Source: Hyphomicrobiales bacterium
Lineage (GTDB): Bacteria; Pseudomonadota; Alphaproteobacteria; Rhizobiales; Rhizobiaceae
NCBI GenBank assembly: GCA_900472675.1
Contig: UCJA01000015.1
Coordinates: forward strand, 124,001 to 188,000
Length of the DNA: 64,000 nt
Reading direction: 5' to 3'
The translations under genes were made by a program, and so were the position numbers. Under the pieces are notes generated by a model that did not search any database, was not told where the DNA came from, and saw only the letters and a program-made list of their open reading frames with translations. Positions 9,698-19,890 of the stretch are shown here, piece after piece (position 1 is the first letter of the stretch; the number at the start of each line of letters is the position of its first letter).

Positions 9698-10660
9698 ATG
9701 TCGAAAACGCCCGGCCGCGGCCGCATCTACGCCTCGATCACCGAAACCATCGGCGATACGCCCATCGTGCGGCTCGACAAGCTGGCCCGGGAGAAGGGCG
9801 TGAAGGCAAACCTGCTTGCCAAGCTGGAATTCTTCAACCCGATCGCTTCGGTCAAGGACAGGATCGGGGTCGCCATGATCGAGAGCCTCGAGGCCCAGGG
9901 CAAGATCGTGCCGGGCAAGACCACGCTGGTCGAGCCCACCTCCGGCAATACCGGTATCGCACTTGCCTTCGCGGCCGCCGCCAAGGGCTACAGACTGATC
10001 CTCACCATGCCGGAGACCATGTCGATCGAGCGCCGGAAGATGCTGGCGCTTTTGGGCGCAGAGCTCGTGCTGACCGAAGGCCCTAAGGGCATGAAGGGTG
10101 CGATCGCCAAGGCCGAGGAACTGGCCGCATCGCTGCCTGACGCCGTCATCCCGCAGCAGTTCGAAAACCCCGCCAACCCAGAAATCCACCGCAAGACGAC
10201 GGCCGAGGAAATCTGGAACGACATGGAGGGCAAGGTCGACATCCTGGTTGCCGGTATCGGCACCGGCGGCACGATCACCGGCGTCGGCCAGGTGCTGAAG
10301 AGCCGCAACCCCTCGATCAAGATCGTCGCCGTCGAGCCGGAGGAATCGCCCGTGCTGTCCGGCGGCCAGCCCGGCCCGCACAAGATCCAGGGCATCGGGG
10401 CCGGTTTTGCACCCAAAATCCTCGACACGCATGTCTACGACGAAGTGATCACCGTCGGCAGCGCAGAAGCGCTGGACATGGCCCGCCTGGTGGCGCGGCT
10501 CGAAGGCGTACCTGTCGGCATCTCCTCGGGTGCGGCGCTGACGGCCGCCATCGAGATCGGCAGCCGCGAGGAAAATGCCGGCAAGAACCTCGTGGTGATC
10601 ATCCCCTCGTTTGCGGAACGCTATCTCTCGACAGCGCTGTTCGACGGCCTCGGCGGCTAA
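9698..10660 (+). CDS. cysK: cysteine synthase A
   Basis: 320-residue O-acetylserine sulfhydrylase, a fold-type II PLP enzyme forming cysteine from O-acetylserine and sulfide. The PLP lysine is Lys53 in [21 protein letters not shown] (near residue 90) is the asparagine loop and [10 protein letters not shown] near residue 187 is the phosphate loop. The ATG at 9698 follows a GGGGGAAG ribosome site and gives [14 protein letters not shown], the usual N-terminus; an in-frame ORF extends upstream to 9569 but overlaps the LysE gene. No serine acetyltransferase gene is next to it. Confidence 0.95.
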   Translation: MSKTPGRGRIYASITETIGDTPIVRLDKLAREKGVKANLLAKLEFFNPIASVKDRIGVAMIESLEAQGKIVPGKTTLVEPTSGNTGIALAFAAAAKGYRLILTMPETMSIERRKMLALLGAELVLTEGPKGMKGAIAKAEELAASLPDAVIPQQFENPANPEIHRKTTAEEIWNDMEGKVDILVAGIGTGGTITGVGQVLKSRNPSIKIVAVEPEESPVLSGGQPGPHKIQGIGAGFAPKILDTHVYDEVITVGSAEALDMARLVARLEGVPVGISSGAALTAAIEIGSREENAGKNLVVIIPSFAERYLSTALFDGLGG

Positions 10661-10738
10661 GCCTTTAACAGCGGGAGGGACTTTTTGCGGGGTACCCTCC
10701 CCCTCATCCTGCCGCACCGGCTTGCGATCGCTTAGGCT

Positions 10739-12268
10739 CTACGCCGTCACCAGGCGCTCGCCGGCCATGCGGTATGAGATCGCCTCGGCCAGATGGATGC
10801 GGCTCACGCGATCCTTGGCGTCGAGATCGGCCAGGGTGCGGGCCACTTTCAGAACCCGATGGTAGCCGCGGGCGGAAAACTTCAGCTTCTCGGCCGCATC
10901 GCGCAGCAGTTGGAGCCCGCCCGGGTCGGGCTCCGCCATGGTCTCGATCAGCGCGGTGGCGCAGCGGGCATTGGTGACGGTCGCGCCCATGCCGGCCCGC
11001 TCGAAACGCTCCCGCTGCCGTTCCCGCGCCGCCGCAACACGCTTTGCGATCACAGCACTGGCTTCAGCCGGCACCGGCCGGATCAGGTCCATGGCGGATA
11101 CCGCCGGCACGTCGATGCGAATATCGATCCGGTCCATCAATGGTCCGGAAATACGGGACTGGTAATCGGCCGCGCAACGGGGACCCCTTGCGCAGGCGTG
11201 GCCGGGCTCTCCCGCCATGCCGCAGCGGCAGGGGTTCATGGCGGCGACGAGCTGCATGCTGGCCGGGTAGGAGATCCGGTGATTAGCGCGGGCGATCACG
11301 CATTCGCCGCTTTCCAGAGGCTGGCGGAGCGCATCCAGCACCTGCGGCGAAAACTCGGGAAACTCGTCCAGAAAGAGGACGCCGTGATGCGCGAGTGACG
11401 CCTCTCCGGGCTTTGCCCGAAGGCCGCCGCCGATCAGCGCTGCCATGGTGGCGGAATGGTGCGGGGCGCGGTAGGGCCGGCGGTCGGACAGCTTGCCACC
11501 GGAAAGCTGGCCGGCAATCGAATGGATCATCGAGACTTCCAGAAGCTCGGCTGCCCCCAGCGGCGGCAGGATGGAGGGAAGCCGTGCCGCCAGCATGGAT
11601 TTGCCGGAGCCGGGAGGCCCGACCATCAAAAGGTTATGCCCGCCGGCAGCCGCCACTTCCAGCGCCCGCTTGGCGCTTTCCTGTCCCTTGATGTCTATGA
11701 GGTCCGGCAGGTTGCCCGCCGCGGTTCGGATGGCCGGCAGGGGGCGCGAGATCACCTGGGTGCCGCGGAAATGGTTGGCAAGCGCGATCAGGCTGCGCGG
11801 CGCGATGATGTCCATCTCGGCACCTGCCCAGGCAGCCTCCGCACCGCTATCCGCCGGGCAGATGAGGCCCTTCCCCAAGGCATTGGCGCCGATGGCTGCA
11901 GGAAGCGCACCCGCGACTGCCGCAAGCGTTCCATCCAGATTGAGTTCGCCGAGCACGACGTAATCGGTGAGCGCATCTGCGGGAATGGCGCCGAGTGCTG
12001 CCATCAGCCCCAGCGCGATCGGCAGGTCGAAGTGCGATCCTTCTTTCGGAAGATCGGCAGGTGCGAGGTTGATGGTCACCTTCTTCGACGGCATGGCGAG
12101 GCCGGAGGCATGCAGGGCCGCCTGGACCCGTTCGCGGCTTTCAGCCACGGCCTTGTCCGGCAGGCCGACGATATGCACGTTGATCTTGCCAGGCCCAATC
12201 ATGACCTGAACGTCGACGGGGACGCCCTCTATCCCCTGAAACGCAACCGTGCTGACACGCGCAACCAT
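10739..12268 (-). CDS. comM: YifB/ComM family Mg-chelatase-like AAA+ ATPase
   Basis: 510-residue protein with an N-terminal Lon-protease-like/ChlI domain (MVARVSTVAFQGIEGVPV), a central AAA+ domain with Walker A VGPPGSGKSMLA and Walker B LFLDEF, and a C-terminal MgsA-like region. A four-cysteine zinc-binding loop (CRCG, then two further cysteines) is visible. In naturally competent bacteria ComM is a hexameric helicase that promotes branch migration during integration of incoming DNA; in others its role is unproven. The start was placed at 12268, since the extension to 12367 has no family similarity. Confidence 0.92.
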   Translation of the reverse strand: MVARVSTVAFQGIEGVPVDVQVMIGPGKINVHIVGLPDKAVAESRERVQAALHASGLAMPSKKVTINLAPADLPKEGSHFDLPIALGLMAALGAIPADALTDYVVLGELNLDGTLAAVAGALPAAIGANALGKGLICPADSGAEAAWAGAEMDIIAPRSLIALANHFRGTQVISRPLPAIRTAAGNLPDLIDIKGQESAKRALEVAAAGGHNLLMVGPPGSGKSMLAARLPSILPPLGAAELLEVSMIHSIAGQLSGGKLSDRRPYRAPHHSATMAALIGGGLRAKPGEASLAHHGVLFLDEFPEFSPQVLDALRQPLESGECVIARANHRISYPASMQLVAAMNPCRCGMAGEPGHACARGPRCAADYQSRISGPLMDRIDIRIDVPAVSAMDLIRPVPAEASAVIAKRVAAARERQRERFERAGMGATVTNARCATALIETMAEPDPGGLQLLRDAAEKLKFSARGYHRVLKVARTLADLDAKDRVSRIHLAEAISYRMAGERLVTA

Positions 12269-12435
12269 GACCAACCGCCCCCAAACATCATGTTTAGAAC
12301 GTTCGCATCCGCGCGTCCGTGTCCCTGCCCACAATCTGGCATGGCAAAAGGAATAAAACAAGAACATTTGAAGGCGCAGCGTGGAGACGGCATGCCGCCC
12401 CTCGCTTTGCTGCGCGTTTCAGCCGTGGGCTTAGA

Positions 12436-13386
12436 TCAGCGGCGCTTGGCGTCGATCGCGTCCCACAGCAGGCTCGCGACGTCGGCGCCGCCGAACTTCT
12501 TGACTTCGCGGATGCCGGTCGGCGACGTCACGTTGATTTCGGTCATGTAATCGCCGATCACGTCGATGCCGACGAAGATGAAGCCACGCTCGCGCAGGGC
12601 CGGGCCGATGCGGGCGCAGATTTCCTTTTCGCGGGTGGTGATCTCAGTTGCTTCGGCGCGGCCGCCGACATGCATGTTGGAGCGGCTGTCGGTTTCCGCA
12701 GGCACGCGGTTGATGGCACCGACGGGTTCGCCATCCACCAAAAGGATGCGCTTGTCGCCCTTGCGGACGGCCGGGAGATAGGCCTGGGCTATATAGGGCT
12801 CGCCGCGATACATCTGGCCGAACATTTCCAGCAGCGAAGTGAAGTTGCGGTCATCGCGGGCGGAATGGAAGACGCCGGCGCCGCCATTGCCGTAGAGCGG
12901 CTTCAGGATAATGTCGCCCATCTCGTCGCGGAAGCTCGCGATCTCCGTCGGGTCGCGCGAAATCAGCGTTGCCGGCATGAGGTCGGCAAATTCCGTCACG
13001 AAGATCTTTTCGGGCGAATTGCGCACCCAGGCCGGGTCGTTCACCACCAGGGTCTTCGGGTGGATGCGCTCCAGCAGGTGGGTCGAGGTGATATAGCCCA
13101 TGTCGAAGGGCGGATCCTGGCGCAGATGCACCACATCCATGCTGGAGAGATCGACGCGCTCCCGTTCGCCGAGCGAATAGTGATCTCCCTTGACGTCGCG
13201 GACCTGCATGGGCTCCACGGCAGCGAAGATCTTGCCGTCGCGCATGGTCAGCCGGTCGGGCGTATAGTGGAAGAGTTCATAGCCCCGCGACTGCGCCTCG
13301 AGCGCCATGGCGAAGGTGGAATCGCCGGCAATGCCGATGCCGGAAATGTGGTCCATCTGAAATGCGACCTTGCGGATATTGGCCAT
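12436..13386 (-). CDS. gshB: glutathione synthetase
   Basis: 316-residue ATP-grasp enzyme that adds glycine to gamma-glutamylcysteine. The N-terminal domain starts [27 protein letters not shown], as in GshB. The ATP-grasp part shows [14 protein letters not shown] and [21 protein letters not shown], and the C-terminus has [19 protein letters not shown] with metal ligands Asp and Asn. ATG at 13386 chosen over 13410. It lies 168 bases from comM on the same strand. In rhizobia gshB commonly sits in a run with rsmI and yraN, as here. Confidence 0.96.
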   Translation of the reverse strand: MANIRKVAFQMDHISGIGIAGDSTFAMALEAQSRGYELFHYTPDRLTMRDGKIFAAVEPMQVRDVKGDHYSLGERERVDLSSMDVVHLRQDPPFDMGYITSTHLLERIHPKTLVVNDPAWVRNSPEKIFVTEFADLMPATLISRDPTEIASFRDEMGDIILKPLYGNGGAGVFHSARDDRNFTSLLEMFGQMYRGEPYIAQAYLPAVRKGDKRILLVDGEPVGAINRVPAETDSRSNMHVGGRAEATEITTREKEICARIGPALRERGFIFVGIDVIGDYMTEINVTSPTGIREVKKFGGADVASLLWDAIDAKRR

Positions 13387-13485
13387 GGCGTCCGTCGTCC
13401 CCTGAAACAAGCTCGCCTGATCTAGAGCGGTTCAGGGCGAAAGGGAAGCGCTGCGTCGCGCCTGCGCGATCGGACGAGGTCGGCG

Positions 13486-13989
13486 TCAGCCCGAAAGGCC
13501 ACTCGCCGGTGCGCGGCGCAGCCGGTTGCGCATGCGGTAGACGAAGGCGAGCGGTGCCGGTGCCGGCCGGCGCAGGAAGGCGACTTTCCGGACATAGGTT
13601 TCGACCTTCCAGGTGGCCCAGGTGCCGCCTTTGAAATAGCCGATATCACCGGTGCGCAGGAGACGCTCGATGCCGTCGTCGGACTTCACCAGGACATCGC
13701 CTTCGAGGATCACCACAGTTTCGTCCCAGGCGAAGAACCAGCGGAAGGTTCCCGCGGTGCAATCCCAGACGCCGGTCAGGCCGGATTCGTCCTCAGCCCT
13801 GGAATGATGCGCGATGCGCGCCTGCGGATTGCCTTCCAACACCCAGGAGGGCTCGATTGGCGCCGGCTGAAGATCCAGCGCATGGGCGGATCCCGCTATG
13901 AAGGCCGGCGCCTGCGGCTTCACGTCGTCCGTCATTCGGTAGCGAACCGCCAGGGCGGATGCCATTGTCGCAAGAATATGCCAGCTCAT
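13486..13989 (-). CDS. cupin-fold protein (Cupin_3/DUF861-like)
   Basis: 167-residue protein with a single beta-barrel cupin domain: WDCTAGTFRWFFAWDETVVILEGDVLVKSDDG and DIGYFKGGTWATWKVETYVRK are typical of the Cupin_3 (DUF861) group, which includes ureidoglycine aminohydrolase-like proteins. The usual cupin metal histidines are not obvious. A hydrophobic stretch near the N-terminus (MSWHILATMASALAV) could be a short membrane segment. The ATG at 13989 follows GGGGA seven bases upstream; MTDD at 13935 is an alternative start. Substrate unknown. Confidence 0.75.
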   Translation of the reverse strand: MSWHILATMASALAVRYRMTDDVKPQAPAFIAGSAHALDLQPAPIEPSWVLEGNPQARIAHHSRAEDESGLTGVWDCTAGTFRWFFAWDETVVILEGDVLVKSDDGIERLLRTGDIGYFKGGTWATWKVETYVRKVAFLRRPAPAPLAFVYRMRNRLRRAPASGLSG

Positions 13990-14095
13990 AATGTCCCCGA
14001 AGCCTTTTCGTTGGACCGATACTAGCAGCCACCGGTAAGCGCAATCTCGTGCCGATCGAGACAATTTTAGCGATCGTCAAATTTCCAGCGAAGGC

Positions 14096-14482
14096 TTAAA
14101 AAGCGTCGGGGAAGTGTCGCGGCCAGCGGCGGGGGAGGACGACCAGAATATCGTAGCGCTGCGAGAAGCCGGCAAACTCGCTGTGCTTTGCCAGCCAGAG
14201 ATCGCTTGCTGCCCGGATGCGCCGCTGGCTGTCGTAACCGACCGCGTCGACGCCGGCCTGTTCGTGTCGCCGCGCCTTAACTTCCACGAAGGCCAGGATA
14301 TCGCCTTTTTTCGCCACGATATCCACTTCGCCCAGCCTGGTTCGGTAGCGCAGCGCCAGGATGCGGTAGCCTTTCAGGAGAAGGTAGGCGGCGGCGATAT
14401 ATTCGGAGGCGCGGCCGCGACGCTCGGCACCCCGGCGCCCGGCAGAGACTGGTTCGGGTCCGGGTTTACGCCCCTTCGCCAT
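14096..14482 (-). CDS. YraN/UPF0102 family endonuclease-like protein
   Basis: 128-residue protein with the restriction-endonuclease-like fold of YraN. The conserved catalytic-type residues are visible as RLGEVDIVAKKGDILAFVEVKAR (Glu-Asp then Glu-x-Lys). A biochemical role is not settled. The start overlaps the 3' end of rsmI by 17 bases, so the two are co-transcribed; the rsmI-yraN pairing is widely conserved. Confidence 0.92.
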   Translation of the reverse strand: MAKGRKPGPEPVSAGRRGAERRGRASEYIAAAYLLLKGYRILALRYRTRLGEVDIVAKKGDILAFVEVKARRHEQAGVDAVGYDSQRRIRAASDLWLAKHSEFAGFSQRYDILVVLPRRWPRHFPDAF

Positions 14483-15380
14483 CGGATCCTTTCAGACCCA
14501 GCAGCCGCTGATAGAGGTCCTTGCGGGAAAGACCTGTCAGCCGGGCCGCTTCGGCAGCGGCCTTGGCGGTCGGCATGGTGGCCGAAAGCTCGCGCAGGAG
14601 GACATCCACCTCTACAGCACCCGGCACATCGTCGAGATCCGGAGGCGATACGAGAAACACCACCTCGCCCTTCACCACACGGTCTCCGCCATAATACTCC
14701 GCGAGCTCCTCCAGCGTGCCGCGGCGGAACTCCTCGAAGGTCTTGGTGAGCTCGCGGGCAACGCAGGCGTGGCGGGTGCGCCCCAGGACCTCGACGGCGG
14801 AGGCCAGTGCTGCCCCGATGCGGTGCGGCGATTCAAAGAAGATCAGCGTGGCCGGGATCTTCGAAAGTTCCGCCAGGCGGTCACGACGGCCCTTTTCCTT
14901 GACGGGAAGGAAGCCGGCGAACAGGAAGGTATCAGACGGCATGCCGGAGCCCACCAGGCCGGCAAGCGGCGCGGAGGCGCCTGGAATGGGCACGACCCGG
15001 TGGCCCGCCTCGATGGCCATCTGCCCCAGCCGGTAGCCGGGGTCGGAAACCAAGGGCGTTCCCGCATCGGACACGAGGGCGACCGAACGCCCTCCATCCA
15101 GCGCCGCGATCAGCTTGGGGCCTGCCTCATTGGCATTGTGATCATGGTAGGCGTAAGGCCGGTTGATGATGCCGTAGCGGTCAAGCAGCACCCGGGTGAC
15201 GCGGGTATCCTCGCAGGCCAGCACGTCGGCGCCGGCCAGGGTTTCCAGGGCCCGAAGGGTAATGTCCTGGAGGTTGCCGATCGGCGTTGCGACCAGGTAA
15301 AGCGCCGGCTCCACAGGCCGCGCCGCCACGAAAGTGTTGCCGACGCGGTAACCGCGCTGGCTCTTCGGTTCTTCTGTCAC
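14466..15380 (-). CDS. rsmI: 16S rRNA (cytidine1402-2'-O)-methyltransferase
   Basis: 304-residue SAM-dependent methyltransferase of the tetrapyrrole-methylase fold that modifies C1402 in the ribosomal P site. Motifs: LYLVATPIGNLQDITLRALETL near residue 25, DVLACEDTRVT, VALVSDAGTPLVSDPG and GSGMPSDTFLFAGFLP. The likely start is GTG at 15380 (VTEEPKSQRG). The ORF stays open to 15554, but the added residues look random and would approach divergent dnaN. No strong ribosome site is seen at the GTG, so the start is uncertain by tens of codons. Confidence 0.92.
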   Translation of the reverse strand: MTEEPKSQRGYRVGNTFVAARPVEPALYLVATPIGNLQDITLRALETLAGADVLACEDTRVTRVLLDRYGIINRPYAYHDHNANEAGPKLIAALDGGRSVALVSDAGTPLVSDPGYRLGQMAIEAGHRVVPIPGASAPLAGLVGSGMPSDTFLFAGFLPVKEKGRRDRLAELSKIPATLIFFESPHRIGAALASAVEVLGRTRHACVARELTKTFEEFRRGTLEELAEYYGGDRVVKGEVVFLVSPPDLDDVPGAVEVDVLLRELSATMPTAKAAAEAARLTGLSRKDLYQRLLGLKGSDGEGA

Positions 15381-15630
15381 GCGTATCCGGCCATGTTGGA
15401 GATCATGCTCCCTTATGGTCGAGGCGCCCGGTTTGAGCAAGTAAAGTGGCGGCAGCTTTTCTGGCGTCTCCCCGACCCGGCAGTGGATTGCCCTTTCCTG
15501 GCGGCGTTCGCCTCTTGCTTTTGTCCGGCGAACTCTGCCATTTTGCCCGTCCATGTCATTCGGCTTGCCTCAAGCCGCAGAATATCAGTCAGCCGGCGTG
15601 CCGGTTGCGAGGTCGAAAGCGATAGCGTCC

Positions 15631-16749
15631 ATGCGTATTACTCTTGAGCGGTCCAACCTCCTGAAGTCGCTGAACCATGTCCATCGCGTGGTCGAGCGGC
15701 GGAACACCATCCCGATCCTGTCCAACGTGCTCCTGCGCGCCGCGGGCAATAATCTCGATCTGAAGGCGACCGACCTCGATCTGGAAATCACCGAGGCGGT
15801 TCCTGCCATGGTGGAAACGGCCGGCGCCACCACGGTGCCCGCGCATCTTCTCTATGAAATCGTCCGCAAGCTGCCGGACGGCTCGGAAGTCATGCTCGCC
15901 ACCAATCCGGACGGCGGGTCCATGACTGTTCAGTCCGGCCGGTCGAAGTTCTCCCTGCAGTGTTTGCCGGAAAGCGATTTCCCGGATCTCACGGCCGGCA
16001 GCTTCACCCATACCTTCAAGCTGAAGGCGACGGACCTGAAGATGCTGATCGACCGGACGCAGTTTGCGATCTCGACGGAAGAAACCCGCTACTATCTCAA
16101 CGGCATCTTCTTCCACACCATCGAAGCTGCCGGCGACCTGAAGCTGCGCGCCGTTGCAACCGACGGCCACCGCCTGGCGCGGGCCGACGTGAAGGCGCCG
16201 TCAGGCTCGGAAGGCATGCCGGGCATCATCGTGCCACGCAAGACGGTTGGCGAGCTGCAGAAGCTGGTGGACGATGCGGAGGCGATCGTCACGGTGGAGG
16301 TGTCGGACGCCAAGATCCGCCTGTCCATCGGCGGCATCGTGATGACCTCGAAGCTGATCGACGGCACCTTCCCGGATTACCAGCGGGTGATCCCGACGGG
16401 CAACGACAAAGAAATGCGTGTCGATTGCCAGAGCTTTACCAAGGCGGTCGACCGCGTCTCGACCATTTCCTCGGAGCGGGGACGCGCGGTCAAGCTGTCG
16501 CTGACCGAGGGTCAGCTGGTGCTGACGGTCAACAACCCGGATTCGGGCAGCGCGACGGAGGAAGTCGCCGTCGGTTATGACAACGACCCGATGGAAATCG
16601 GCTTTAACGCCAAATACTTGCTGGACATTACCGCGCAGCTGTCCGGCGACGACGCCATCTTCATGCTGGCCGATGCGGGCTCACCGACACTGGTGCGCGA
16701 CCTTGCCAACGAGGAAGCGCTCTACGTGCTGATGCCGATGCGCGTCTAG
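15631..16749 (+). CDS. dnaN: DNA polymerase III subunit beta (sliding clamp)
   Basis: 372-residue processivity clamp, a homodimeric ring that tethers Pol III to DNA. The N-terminus MRITLERSNLLKSLNHVHRVVERRNTIPILSNVLL and the C-terminus YVLMPMRV are diagnostic, and three clamp folds fit the length. The ATG at 15631 was preferred over the in-frame codon at 15553 because family N-termini begin here. It is not next to dnaA or recF, as is usual in rhizobia. A clear terminator follows at 16760-16783. Confidence 0.97.
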   Translation: MRITLERSNLLKSLNHVHRVVERRNTIPILSNVLLRAAGNNLDLKATDLDLEITEAVPAMVETAGATTVPAHLLYEIVRKLPDGSEVMLATNPDGGSMTVQSGRSKFSLQCLPESDFPDLTAGSFTHTFKLKATDLKMLIDRTQFAISTEETRYYLNGIFFHTIEAAGDLKLRAVATDGHRLARADVKAPSGSEGMPGIIVPRKTVGELQKLVDDAEAIVTVEVSDAKIRLSIGGIVMTSKLIDGTFPDYQRVIPTGNDKEMRVDCQSFTKAVDRVSTISSERGRAVKLSLTEGQLVLTVNNPDSGSATEEVAVGYDNDPMEIGFNAKYLLDITAQLSGDDAIFMLADAGSPTLVRDLANEEALYVLMPMRV

Positions 16750-16759
16750 CATTTTACTC

Positions 16760-16783
16760 AAGGCGGCTACGGCCGCCTTTTCT
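16760..16783 (+). terminator. rho-independent terminator of dnaN
   Basis: An 8-bp perfect stem AAGGCGGC/GCCGCCTT with a TACG loop is followed by a T-rich tract (TTTTCTTT). It starts 11 bases after the dnaN stop codon. Confidence 0.88.
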
Positions 16784-16869
16784 TTGCTGTTTTCCCGTTG
16801 CGACATTTCATCTTGTCATTGCGCCATGCGGGGTCCACATAGTTTGCAACATGGGAAGAGGATAGCATC

Positions 16870-17463
16870 ATGGAACTGCGCCTGAAGGAGCGGCTCGGCC
16901 GCAAGTTCGACGAGGAGATCCGCTTCTTCAAAGGCTGGATCGACGGACCCAAACAGGTCGGCGCCATCCTCCCCACCTCGTCCGTGACCGCCCGGCGCAT
17001 GGCAAGCGTGATCGATCCGTCCCTTGGTCTGCCGGTTCTCGAGCTTGGGCCCGGTACCGGCATCATCACCAAGGCGATCCTGAAGCGCGGCATTGCGCCC
17101 AAGGATCTGGTCTCGATCGAGTTTTCGACGGACTTCTACCAGCATCTGGTCAAGACCATTCCCGGCGTCAACTTCATCAACGGCGACGCCTTTGACCTCG
17201 ACCGGACGCTCGGCGACTGGAAGGACAAGATGTTCGACAGCGTCATCTGCGCCATCCCGCTGTTGAGCTTCCCGATGGAAAAGCGGATTGAGCTTCTCGA
17301 GAGCCTGCTGGATCGGCTGCCGCCTGGCCGGCCGGTGGTGCAGATCACCTACGGGCCGGTCTCCCCTGTTGTCGCCAACCCGGACCGCTACAAGATCAAG
17401 CATTTCGATTTCGTCGTCCGCAATATTCCGCCGGCCCAGCTCTGGACCTACACGCGCGGTTGA
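16870..17463 (+). CDS. pmtA: phospholipid N-methyltransferase
   Basis: 197-residue SAM-dependent methyltransferase that converts phosphatidylethanolamine to phosphatidylcholine by three methylations at the inner membrane surface. The sequence strongly resembles the rhizobial PmtA type: RLKERLGRKFDEEIRFFKG at the N-terminus, KQVGAILPTSS, SAM-binding VLELGPGTGIITKAIL at about residues 56-71, NGDAFDLD, and PPAQLWTYTRG at the end. Phosphatidylcholine is important for host interaction in many rhizobia and agrobacteria. It is followed one base later by a histidine phosphatase-like gene and then pyrF, probably one transcript. Confidence 0.93.
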   Translation: MELRLKERLGRKFDEEIRFFKGWIDGPKQVGAILPTSSVTARRMASVIDPSLGLPVLELGPGTGIITKAILKRGIAPKDLVSIEFSTDFYQHLVKTIPGVNFINGDAFDLDRTLGDWKDKMFDSVICAIPLLSFPMEKRIELLESLLDRLPPGRPVVQITYGPVSPVVANPDRYKIKHFDFVVRNIPPAQLWTYTRG

Positions 17464-17464
17464 C

Positions 17465-18052
17465 ATGACGTTCGGCCTCTACATTACCCATCCGCAGGTC
17501 CGGATCGATCCGGATGTGCCGGTTCCGAGATGGGGCTTGTCCGACACGGGCCGGCAGCGCGCGGAGCTTGCCGCGCGATCGCCCTGGGTCTCGTCCCTCC
17601 GCCGGATCATCTGCAGCGACGAGACGAAGGCGATCGAAACGGCCGAGATCCTCGCAATCCCGACAGGCATTGCCGTAGAGGTCGCCGAGGGCATGCACGA
17701 GAACGACCGGTCCGCGACCGGCTTCCTGCCGCCGGATGCTTTCGAGGAGGCCGCCGACTGGTTCTTTGCCCACCCCACGGAGAGCTTCAAAGGCTGGGAG
17801 CGCGCCGTGGATGCGCAGATGCGCGTGGTTTCCGCCGTGTCGCGCCTGCTCGATGACCACGATCCTGCCCTGCCGCTGGCCTTCGTCGGCCACGGCGGCG
17901 TCGGAACGCTGCTGAAGTGCCACCTGCTCGGGCGCCCGATTTCGCGCGCTGAGGACCAGCCCGGCGGAGGCGGCAATCTGTTCTGCTTCTCCCTTGCAGA
18001 TCGTGCCGTCTCGTGCGACTGGACCCCGATGGAAGCCTGGCAGGGAGTTTGA
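17465..18052 (+). CDS. histidine phosphatase-fold protein with altered motif
   Basis: 195-residue protein resembling the phosphoglycerate mutase/histidine phosphatase family. The usual RHG motif appears as LYITHPQV (His9), with Thr in place of the phosphate-binding Arg. The second Arg (SxxxRAxxTA) is Lys in [13 protein letters not shown]. The second catalytic histidine is present in [11 protein letters not shown] near residue 142. So both phosphate-clamping arginines are changed, and activity may be altered or lost. It starts one base after pmtA and ends five bases before pyrF, implying operon expression. Function unknown. Confidence 0.8.
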   Translation: MTFGLYITHPQVRIDPDVPVPRWGLSDTGRQRAELAARSPWVSSLRRIICSDETKAIETAEILAIPTGIAVEVAEGMHENDRSATGFLPPDAFEEAADWFFAHPTESFKGWERAVDAQMRVVSAVSRLLDDHDPALPLAFVGHGGVGTLLKCHLLGRPISRAEDQPGGGGNLFCFSLADRAVSCDWTPMEAWQGV

Positions 18053-18057
18053 CACCG

Positions 18058-18750
18058 ATGGCACCGCGTAACCGCCTGATCGTTGGCCTGGACATTCCAA
18101 CCGTTGCCGAAGCCGAGGCCATGGTTGCCCGTCTCGGCGAGACGGTTTCCTTCTACAAGATCGGCTACCAGCTGGCCTTTGCTGGCGGACTGGAACTGGC
18201 CAGGGATCTTGCCCGGGACGGAAAGCAGGTCTTTCTTGATATGAAGCTGCTCGACATCGACAACACGGTGGCCAAGGGCGTCGAGAACATCGCCCGGATG
18301 GGCATGACCATGCTGACACTGCACGCCTATCCCAAGCCCATGCGCGCAGCCGTCAAGGCGGCAGAGGGATCGGGGCTCTGCCTGCTGGCGGTCACCGTGC
18401 TGACCTCGATGGACGAGGCCGACCTTTCGGAGGCCGGCTATGAATACGATCCGCACACGCTGGTGCTTCGCCGCGCCGAACAGGCGCTTGCCGCCGGCAT
18501 GGGCGGCATCGTGTGCTCTGCCGAAGAGGCAAGCGCCGTGCGCTCGATCGTCGGAACCGACATGGCGGTGGTCACACCGGGCATTCGCCCAAGCGGAGCC
18601 GATGCCGGCGACCAGAAGCGCGTGATGACGCCGGGCGATGCTATCCGGGCCGGTGCCAGCCATCTCGTCGTTGGCCGCCCGATCGTGAAGGCGCAGGATC
18701 CGAAGGCGTCCGCCGAGGCAATTCTCGCCGAAATGCAGGCGGCGCTCTAG
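18058..18750 (+). CDS. pyrF: orotidine 5'-phosphate decarboxylase
   Basis: 230-residue TIM-barrel enzyme forming UMP from OMP, the last step of de novo pyrimidine synthesis. The N-terminus [10 protein letters not shown] has the first ligand Asp, the catalytic Asp-Lys-x-x-Asp network is in [14 protein letters not shown] near residue 63, and the phosphate site is [21 protein letters not shown] followed by GRPI. The stop codon is a shared CTAG with the convergent beta-helix gene. Confidence 0.97.
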   Translation: MAPRNRLIVGLDIPTVAEAEAMVARLGETVSFYKIGYQLAFAGGLELARDLARDGKQVFLDMKLLDIDNTVAKGVENIARMGMTMLTLHAYPKPMRAAVKAAEGSGLCLLAVTVLTSMDEADLSEAGYEYDPHTLVLRRAEQALAAGMGGIVCSAEEASAVRSIVGTDMAVVTPGIRPSGADAGDQKRVMTPGDAIRAGASHLVVGRPIVKAQDPKASAEAILAEMQAAL

Positions 18751-19826
18751 AAATTGTCCCCGACGAGATTGTCCTCGTCGTCATTGCGGATAAGCCGCGG
18801 CGTTCCTCCGGGAAGCCGGTTACCGGTCACCCGGTTGTGCTGCGCAAAATCGTCGGCGCTCAGGCTGCTACCGAGCGGAATGGGCGACGGCGCAGAGCAA
18901 TAGAAGCGCCAGCCCTGGCGGCTGCCCAACCATACGGCGGGACGCGCTGCCCAGAGCCCATCATAGTGGAAGATATTTCCGGCGATGACATTGCGCTGGG
19001 GTGCCTGGTGGCGGATCGTGCCGCCCTCGCCGCAATTGCGGTAGAGAAAAATGCCGCCGGTCAGCGGGTTTTCGAACCGGTTGTTCTCGATGCGGTTGTC
19101 GGCAGAACCGTCCACCGCAATGACCTCCCGCCACAGCGTGCGGATATCAAAGAGGTTGCCGAGGATGGTGTTGCGCGCCGATTCCGCGTCCAGATAGATG
19201 GCCGTTCCGTTGGTCCGCCCCGTGAACCTTGAGTTTTCCACCGTCATGCCGGTGACACCGGGTGCCGCGTAGAGGGGGATGGCACTCTCCCCTTGAAAGG
19301 TCAGGTTGGACAGGTGCACATCGCGCGGCGCTGCGGCCTGGGCCCGTGCGGTGTGCCCCTCGCTAAGCGACGACAAACGGACCTTTTCCGCCTCGCCGTT
19401 GCGACCCATGCCGCGGATATCGATGTTGCCGCGGATGGTGCAGTTGCGGATCTCGACCCCAACCGGCACGTCCCAGCTTCCGTCCGCTTTCTCGAGGGAG
19501 CGAATGAGGAGTGTCGGCCCGCCGCCGGATCGGCCGGAGAGGGTTGCCCCGCGGCAGTCGATGGTGATTCCCGAGGCGGCATTGCCGGACAGGACGATGG
19601 GCACTGCGATGGTCTGGCCCAGATCCAGCAGAAGATCGCAGGCGATTTCGACCGGTGGCATTGACGGTGTGGCGGGGCCTTGCAGCTGCGCAATCGTGGC
19701 TGCCGGACAGGGTGCCGCCGCCTCCGCGGTTGCCGGTGCGGCCACGATCGCCACCAAGCCACCAACCAGGGCGACGAGCAGGTTCCTGCGGCACGCTCGG
19801 GCAGACGACACCCTGAAGGTCTTCAT
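18747..19826 (-). CDS. secreted right-handed parallel beta-helix repeat protein
   Basis: 359-residue protein. It begins with a twin-Arg-containing hydrophobic leader ([26 protein letters not shown], cleavage near residue 37), so it is exported. The mature part shows the repeating pattern of pectate-lyase-like beta helices: [59 protein letters not shown] and [22 protein letters not shown]. Asn-rich turns like these occur in polysaccharide lyases, epimerases and NosD-like proteins. No catalytic signature is certain. The last four bases overlap the pyrF stop on the other strand. Confidence 0.8.
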   Translation of the reverse strand: MKTFRVSSARACRRNLLVALVGGLVAIVAAPATAEAAAPCPAATIAQLQGPATPSMPPVEIACDLLLDLGQTIAVPIVLSGNAASGITIDCRGATLSGRSGGGPTLLIRSLEKADGSWDVPVGVEIRNCTIRGNIDIRGMGRNGEAEKVRLSSLSEGHTARAQAAAPRDVHLSNLTFQGESAIPLYAAPGVTGMTVENSRFTGRTNGTAIYLDAESARNTILGNLFDIRTLWREVIAVDGSADNRIENNRFENPLTGGIFLYRNCGEGGTIRHQAPQRNVIAGNIFHYDGLWAARPAVWLGSRQGWRFYCSAPSPIPLGSSLSADDFAQHNRVTGNRLPGGTPRLIRNDDEDNLVGDNF

Positions 19827-19890
19827 ATTGACTCGCCCTCGAAATTGCCTGACACCGCATCCCGTCGAAGACCCTGAAGGAGGACAGTCG

